A stretch of 6,416 nt of DNA from an uncultured Roseburia sp. (lineage in GTDB: Bacteria > Bacillota > Clostridia > Lachnospirales > Lachnospiraceae): positions 1 through 6,416 of the forward strand of contig CAJTYI010000121.1 in the NCBI GenBank assembly GCA_910584215.1, written 5' to 3'. A program made the translations under genes and the position numbers. Below, one piece after another: positions 6,281 through 6,416 of the stretch (position 1 is its first letter; each line of letters opens with the position of its first letter). The notes below the pieces were generated by a model that did not search any database, had not been told where the DNA came from, and worked only from the letters and a program-made list of their open reading frames with translations.

Positions 6281-6416
6281 TTATCGCTGCTTTTTCGCAA
6301 TAGGAAGCTTGACTTCAAACACTGTTATTTCATCATCACTCATGGCATATATGCTACCATTGTGTATTCTTACAATTTCCTTTGCGATTGTCAAGCCAAG
6401 CCCTGTTCCGCTTTCT
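6281..6416 (-). CDS. Sensor histidine kinase, VanS type, C-terminal fragment (5' end outside window)
   Basis: Only the last 44 codons are present; the start lies beyond the right edge. The fragment opens with ESGTGLGLTIAKEIV, the G2 box of the HATPase_c ATP-binding domain. It continues with RIHNGSIYAMSD and ends in a VFEVKLPIAKK strand, the usual finish of an OmpR-class (HPK1) membrane kinase. The spacing from the G2 box to the stop and the wording IVRIHNGSIYA resemble VanS proteins of vancomycin-resistance clusters and their relatives in Clostridia. A response regulator gene would be expected upstream, outside the window. The stop codon TAA (6283-6281) is followed by a purine-rich stretch of about 35 bases and then the hairpin before the VanZ-family gene. 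The kinase assignment is firm; the signal it senses cannot be told from this fragment. Confidence 0.88.
   Translation of the reverse strand, partial: ESGTGLGLTIAKEIVRIHNGSIYAMSDDEITVFEVKLPIAKKQR

Overview
The window looks like chromosomal DNA of a gut-type Clostridia bacterium, most likely Lachnospiraceae. This is inferred from the very large secreted protein with Lys-rich Big_2-type Ig domains and a Thr/Pro/Glu linker, the strong GGAG/GGAGG ribosome sites, the low-GC flanks and the VanS/VanZ-type genes. All recognisable genes lie on the minus strand, so transcription runs from high to low coordinates.

Layout from the right edge leftwards: (i) 6416-6281 is the last 44 codons of a sensor histidine kinase of VanS type, cut by the window edge. 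(ii) 6245-6196 is a hairpin with T-tracts on both sides; its loop carries a perfect TATAAT on the minus strand. (iii) 6179-5247 is a 310-residue VanZ-family membrane protein with an added C-terminal soluble domain. (iv) 5246-4944 is AT-rich intergenic DNA with a TATAAT promoter box followed by an unrecognised structured leader (5052-4970) made of three nested stems. (v) 4943-378 encodes a 1521-residue secreted modular carbohydrate esterase: signal peptide, two Ig-like domains, a repeated linker, an accessory beta domain, an SGNH/CE12-type (rhamnogalacturonan/pectin acetylesterase-like) catalytic domain, and a tail with two related jelly-roll modules. (vi) 326-280 is a strong terminator hairpin. 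(vii) 1-270 has no supported gene; its first ~90 bases are GC-rich and differ from the AT-rich stretch beside them.

Two functional blocks sit side by side. The kinase/VanZ block is a cell-envelope sensing or antibiotic-resistance type module, and is AT-rich. The esterase is an extracellular glycan-degrading enzyme with its own promoter and leader RNA, and is much less AT-rich. I see no sequence evidence that they work together. The least explained element is the structured leader RNA ahead of the esterase. The second is the promoter-like box inside the terminator hairpin ahead of vanZ.
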